Source: Callorhinus ursinus (lineage: Eukaryota; Chordata; Mammalia; Carnivora; Otariidae). From it: DNA of 64,000 nt. The stretch's first letter is position 1. Each line of letters starts with the position of its first letter. The notes below the pieces were generated by a model. It was not told the DNA's origin. It ran no database searches and saw nothing but the letters and a program-made list of their open reading frames with translations. Location of the stretch: the NCBI RefSeq assembly GCF_003265705.1, contig NW_020313005.1:15548035-15612034 (forward strand). Direction: 5' to 3'. Shown here piece by piece: positions 54,401-60,400 of the stretch. The translations under genes were made by a program, and so were the position numbers.

Positions 54401-57400
54401 AGAATTTGTTAATAGCATACCTGCAACAAAGAAAATACAAATAGGTGTTCTTTAGGCAAAGGAAATGATAAGAGAGATAAAGCTCAGAGATGCAGAGAGG
54501 AGAGAAGAGCAACAAAAAGTAAATTATGTACATAAATCTAAATGACTCCATATAATAATAAAAATAAGTTCTTGTGTGTCTAAAATATATTTAACATTAA
54601 AAGAAATAACAACAGTACTGAAGAAAGAAAGGAGGAAAATGCAATTAAACTCTTCTCAGGTGCTTTCTTTGCCTTGGAACTGGCAAGCACACTAATTTAT
54701 ATTAGACATTAATAATTCTAGGATGCACAGTAGTCTCTATGGCCAATACTAAAAGAAAAGTGAAAAATGTTTAATAAGCTAATACAGGAAAAATGGAATA
54801 ATAAAAAAATAGTCAATATAAAAGAATAAAAAAAAGAAAGGACCATAGGACAGGTAGGACAAATAGAAAGTTAATAGGATGGTAGATTTAAATGCAACTG
54901 TCAGTAATCATATTAAATGTATATAAGCCAAATACTTCATATAAAAAACAAGAATTTTCATAATGAATTAACAAAAACAAAATTTAATTATATACTGCTT
55001 ACAAGGTATGTTCCTTAAGCACATGAATCCAGAATAATTGAAACTAAGAGGATAGAAAAGTATGTATTATACAAACACCAACCAAAAGAGAGCTGTGAGG
55101 TTCACAGAAAGGAAAAATATTTTAACATCACTCTTGGCCTTACGTGAGAGTTGTGTAGGTAGTTTCTTGTCTCCTCTCTAGGATGCAAATGCATGAAAAA
55201 AATTAAACTGGACCTCATTCATCTTTATATCCCATGGTATCACACAAGCTATAGCTACTCGGGATATGTTTGCTCCACAAACTAACAAAGTGAGAAAAGA
55301 AATATGTAAATATGGAGGAAAATTAAAGGAGCACTTACCTTTTTAATATATGACATGTATCTTCTATCCTGATGATATGAACCATATTCATTCTCAACCT
55401 GCAGAGCAATGATGGGGCCTCCCTTTCCATACTGAGGGTTAAGGAGATGAAAGTTTGAGAGTGAAGTTACTGGTGGGAAAAGCTAGATTTTCTCAATTTG
55501 CTGTTGTACACACATATTTAGAGTGCCATAAAAATAACATATTCCTCAACTCAACTCCAAGTTAAACCATCGTTCAGGCAGTATCTCTCACTCCACAGTC
55601 TGAAGTCAACTGCTCCTAGAATCCTACATTGTCTAGTACTCCTTACTAATGGACCCCCACCCTTTTCCTTCATAATTCAATGAATTAAGCATGACTTCCA
55701 CTTCCATCCTTTCTCCCTTAGCACCAGTTAAATGAATCAAGTGTCTCCCGTCCTAAGAGTTGTCTCACCTCCTTCTCATTTTTCAGGAACTTCACTCTTT
55801 TCGGACTACCCTTCTGTCTTCTGTATCATCATCTCCTTTACTAAACCTTCCCCATAATCATTTAAATTGACTCAAAGTCCTCTGCTAAAAATAACTTGCC
55901 TGGACCACTTCCCCCTCCAGTTCCTACTATCTTGTCCCCTTCACCTTCATTGACAAACTCTGAAATATTCCTGTACTAATACCTGACTTCTTATTCTCTT
56001 TTACTCTTTTACTCATTTCCATTCTTTCCATTCCACCTACATTATTAACATTACCTTCTCTTTGCTAAGTTCAAACAATAAATTTTAATCCAAATTTACT
56101 ATCTCTCTGAGCAACATGTGACATCCTTGACTACTTTCTCCTTCTTGAAAGAAACCCTCTCTTCTGTGGTCTCTTATTGCTCTCTCCTAGTTTCTGGCCT
56201 GCCTCCCTGGTCACTGCTCTTCAGTTTCTTTTGTCAGCTCCTCTTGCCCTACCCACCTCTTAAATGTTGATGTTTCTCATGGTTCTCTATTAATCCCAAC
56301 TTTGTGCTGGATCACATCCCCTTCTGCTCTCCTAATTATGCCCTCTTGCAAATCTTCATATTTCCCATCCCTACTGACTCCTGTCTGTTGAGAGTAACAT
56401 GATCAGTCATCCCCTATCTTTATAGTTCTCTCCAGTCCAGCCAATATATTTCCTCTTCATATCTTGCACCTGCCACACCGTAGTCAAGCTTCATCATGCC
56501 CACTTCGGCACCTCCTCAACCTACTCTTGGAGATACGTGGGCAAGCGTGAGGTACTCCTCCCAGCATATAGAAATAGAAAGAGTGTTGACTTCTAAGAAT
56601 TAAACTCCATACCAACCATGCAAGTAAGAATGTGGACAACACCCAGGACTATGTATAATTGCCACTGAAGTGTTTGCACATCAAAACCTGTGTTCATCAT
56701 GACTCAGGAGCAACTGGGTGGAAAAAGTTGAAATGGGAGAATTTTTAGCAAGCAAGGAATAACTGACCGCACTGTATCCTGACAGGGGAAAAAAGAGGAC
56801 AAAAAGCCCCAAAGAGTGCTCCCTCAATCCATTAAATGTCATCCTCTGCTGACAAACATCGAAAAAGTTTTTCAAAAGCTGCTTCTCTCTTCCCCTTTCC
56901 CATCCATCCAGTTATGAATCTAGCAGATTAGAGAATAGATAAGGAAAGAGGGAAGATCCAGAAATTGACAGTACCTGGGATTAGCAAGAGACCCAGAACC
57001 AGATACTAAAAGTTGTAAAGGGCAGCTACTCAGTTGTAAGTGCTGATTTATAACACTGTGATAAATTGCTTTTGAGGCCTCCCAATCTCCTCAGAACCTG
57101 ATTTTGTGCTCCTTAAGCAAGGTTCTGTTTATTAATTTAGTTTTCCAGGAGTTTCAAGACTGAGAAGTCTGATTTGGGGTGGGCTGAGTACTCTAGTTCA
57201 ATGCTGTCCAGCAGAACTTTCTAATGATGAAAATATTCCGTGTTTGCATTGTCCAATATGGTAGCAACCATCCACACATGCCTACTGAGCATTAAAAATG
57301 TGTCTATGTAAATGAAGAAATGAATTTTGAATTTTATTTGATTTTAATTAAGTTTAAATAACTGCATGTGGCTATGGCTACTATACTGGACAGCACAGCT

Positions 57401-60400
57401 CTAATTTTTGTAAAGGATGATCTCTATACCACCCACCCCACCCCCCCATATGGCACACAGATTCACACTCTTCAGTCACTTAATGATTTTAATGGCTTTC
57501 CTGAGTCTGATTAACTCTGAGATACTCACAATGTTAGGAACCAACTCTCCATAGTAATTTCAAATTTACACTCTATGAAGCCCTCTCCTACCCACATATA
57601 AGTTTGCCATTGCCTCCATTCAATCTATGATAACATCTCCTTCATATGATTACTGTGGCAATGAGATATGCTAGGTAAATGTTGATTGCCTCACAGAAAG
57701 CTTGATACCTAATAGATGTTACATTTTTGTTCCCTCCCTCTGTTCATTTTCTCTCTAGTATATAGTCCTTTTTATATTATCCAAACATTTTAGAAATATA
57801 GTAGCACTAAACAATGATTATGCTTGGCACCATGGTTTTATTGTGGTGGAGGGATGTTAAAAAACAAATAAATTGCAACTTCTACAAAATCGCTGACCTA
57901 AGGTCACCCATCTAATCTATTATGTGTGAAGGACTGACAAGTAGCTACCTTTAGTAGCCAAATTAAGACATTTTGAGGACTATCATTAATTTCCCATTTA
58001 TGGTGACTGAGGGCAAAGATATAATGGAGAAGAGAAAACAAAAATATACAGAGTGCAATTTCAAGTCCACTGCCAGAGAAAAGGCTTCCAGTTAGGCAGT
58101 AGATAGGAAACAGCAAGCTAATGAAAACCTAGTATTTCTTAAATAAGGAATCGGAACGAGCTGCTATATACACATTCTGCTTCTGTGTGATAGAAAATAG
58201 GCTAGACTTGGGGCACCTGGGTGGCTCAGTCGTTAAGCTTCTGCCTTTGGCTCAGGTCATGATCCCATGGTCCTGGGATCGAGCCCCGCATCGGGCTCCC
58301 TGTTCAGCGGGGAGCCTGCTTCTCCCTCTCCCACTCCCCCTGCTTGTGTTCCCTCTCTCGCTATCTCTCTCTCTCTGTCAAATAAATAAATCAAATCTTT
58401 AAAAAAAAAAAAAAGAAAATAGGCTAGCCTTATCCAGGAAATCAATTGAGGTAATTACTTCTCTTGGTCATAGGAATGGGGAATTTAGATTTACCTGGAG
58501 TTGTACTATCTTGGGAATTATCTTATCAAAATAGAGATTCACTGCTTTAGTGAAGCCCCTGTAAGTTGTTCGCAGCTTCATTTTTGGATCCCGGAGTAAC
58601 CAGCTAGGATTGAAAAAGTAGGAATCATTCTTGGGGTGGGAAACAGCAATAAGAAATACTCAAGCATGAGGTTGGAAAACAAGGACAGCCACACTGGAAC
58701 CGTATATTGTGAGATCTTAAGGCATCTTTAAGAAAAAGCAATCTGCGTTCTAGTTGCAAATAGCTCAGCACCTTAGCCACCACCTCTTTTCTCAAAATAC
58801 ACATCAGAGTTGTGTAATGATGAAACGATCCAGAGCAGAGTCATCAGACTGCAGCCCACAGGCCAAATCAGAGCCATTGTTTGTTTCTGTAAATAAAGTT
58901 TTATTGGAACACAGCCACACCCATTTGTTTACATACTGTCACAGCTTTGTTCATGCTACAAGAGCAGGATTGAGTAGTCACAGCAGACTGTGTATGTGGT
59001 CCTCAAAGCAGAAAATATTTATTATCTGGCCTTTTACAGAAAAAGTTTACCAACCCCTAGTCTGGAGTGAGACTTTTATAAAGCTGTTTCAGAGTTTTTT
59101 AAAAATGCTCTTTGATGGAATATTATTTAGCCGTAAAAGGGGAATGAAGAACTGTACATGCTACCACATGGGTGAATCTTGAAAACATTACAAAGAAGTC
59201 AGTTACAAAGGGTCACATATCCTATAATTCCATTTATATGAAATATACAGAATAGGCAAACCAACCGGTCTGAAAGCAAACTGGTGGTTGCCAGGGGCTG
59301 GGAGAAGGAATAATGGGAGTTGACTGGACGTAGGCCTTCCTTTTTGGGTGACAAAAGTCTGGTGCTAGTGAGTGGTAATGGTTGTTTGACACTTTTGATG
59401 TACTTAATTGCCACAAAACTGTACACTTCCAAATGGTAAATTTTTATGTTATGTGTATTTTACTACAATAAAAAATGATTAGAAGCTAACAAAAGGGTAA
59501 ACCCCTCTTTAAAAAGAGATAATCGACCCAAATTCTTACTATTTGTACCTCCATCACAATAAACTAGAACTTACAAAGGTATTAGGTGGTAGCCACTAGT
59601 TGTTACTAAAATAAAAAAAGTACTCTACCTTATTTATACTGCAGAAATGAGATGGAGGTTTACATAAAACAAACACATATTATTAAATCCCAGTAAATCA
59701 AAGTTCATTTTCTATGTCATTAAGTAGGAAAATAGTATAGTTTAAAAATGTACACAGAAAACCAGCAAAACTCTTTGCTCTAACTTCCATTTGAATGTGC
59801 TAGGGGCCCATGTGGAGTCATGGCCAGGGGCCTCAGATAACAACTTACCTGGGTAAGCCTCCAAGGTCTAAGTCGCTACCAATATAGGGGCCTGGACACA
59901 GAATGACCCACAGCCCCACCTCCGAAGCCATGGCTATAAAAGTCCTGGGAAGTGAAGCAATAAGGATCATATATTATTCAGGCTGAGAACTGGAATCACT
60001 GCTATTTAGCTCACTGAGGTCTCTTCTGAGGTTAGAATGGGTAGAACTCCCATCCTGGTCTACAAAAATCCTTGTAGGTGACATGAACCCAGGGGATATA
60101 GATCCCTACACTCAATACAAAGGGGCTCATTCAAGGTGCTAGAGAACAGAAAGTCCAGAAACCTACTCCTCCCCGTGTATCTGCCACCACCATGCAAGAA
60201 AGCTGCGCTAAGGCAGACACTTACAAATCTTGTTCCTCCTTCTTCTGTGTCTCCTACTTTCAGTCAGTCACCAAATCATGTTTATTCCTCCTACTTAATG
60301 TTTTCAAACAGGAAACTCCTCTTAATTTCTACTATTACCACCACATTTATTAAAGAACTCATCATTTCAGACCTGAGTTATTACAGTGGTTTTCTGGCTG

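Noticed and set aside
58211..58290. tRNA-like head of a CAN-SINE
   Set aside because: It has box-like internal promoter motifs but is followed by the SINE body and tail, so it is not a tRNA gene. The same holds for the other SINE heads.
59849..59933. Exon 2 starting at the inner acceptor TTTTATAG
   Set aside because: The phase would not fit exon 1 and the family residues TFIA (AFVL in GLB1L2) would be lost.
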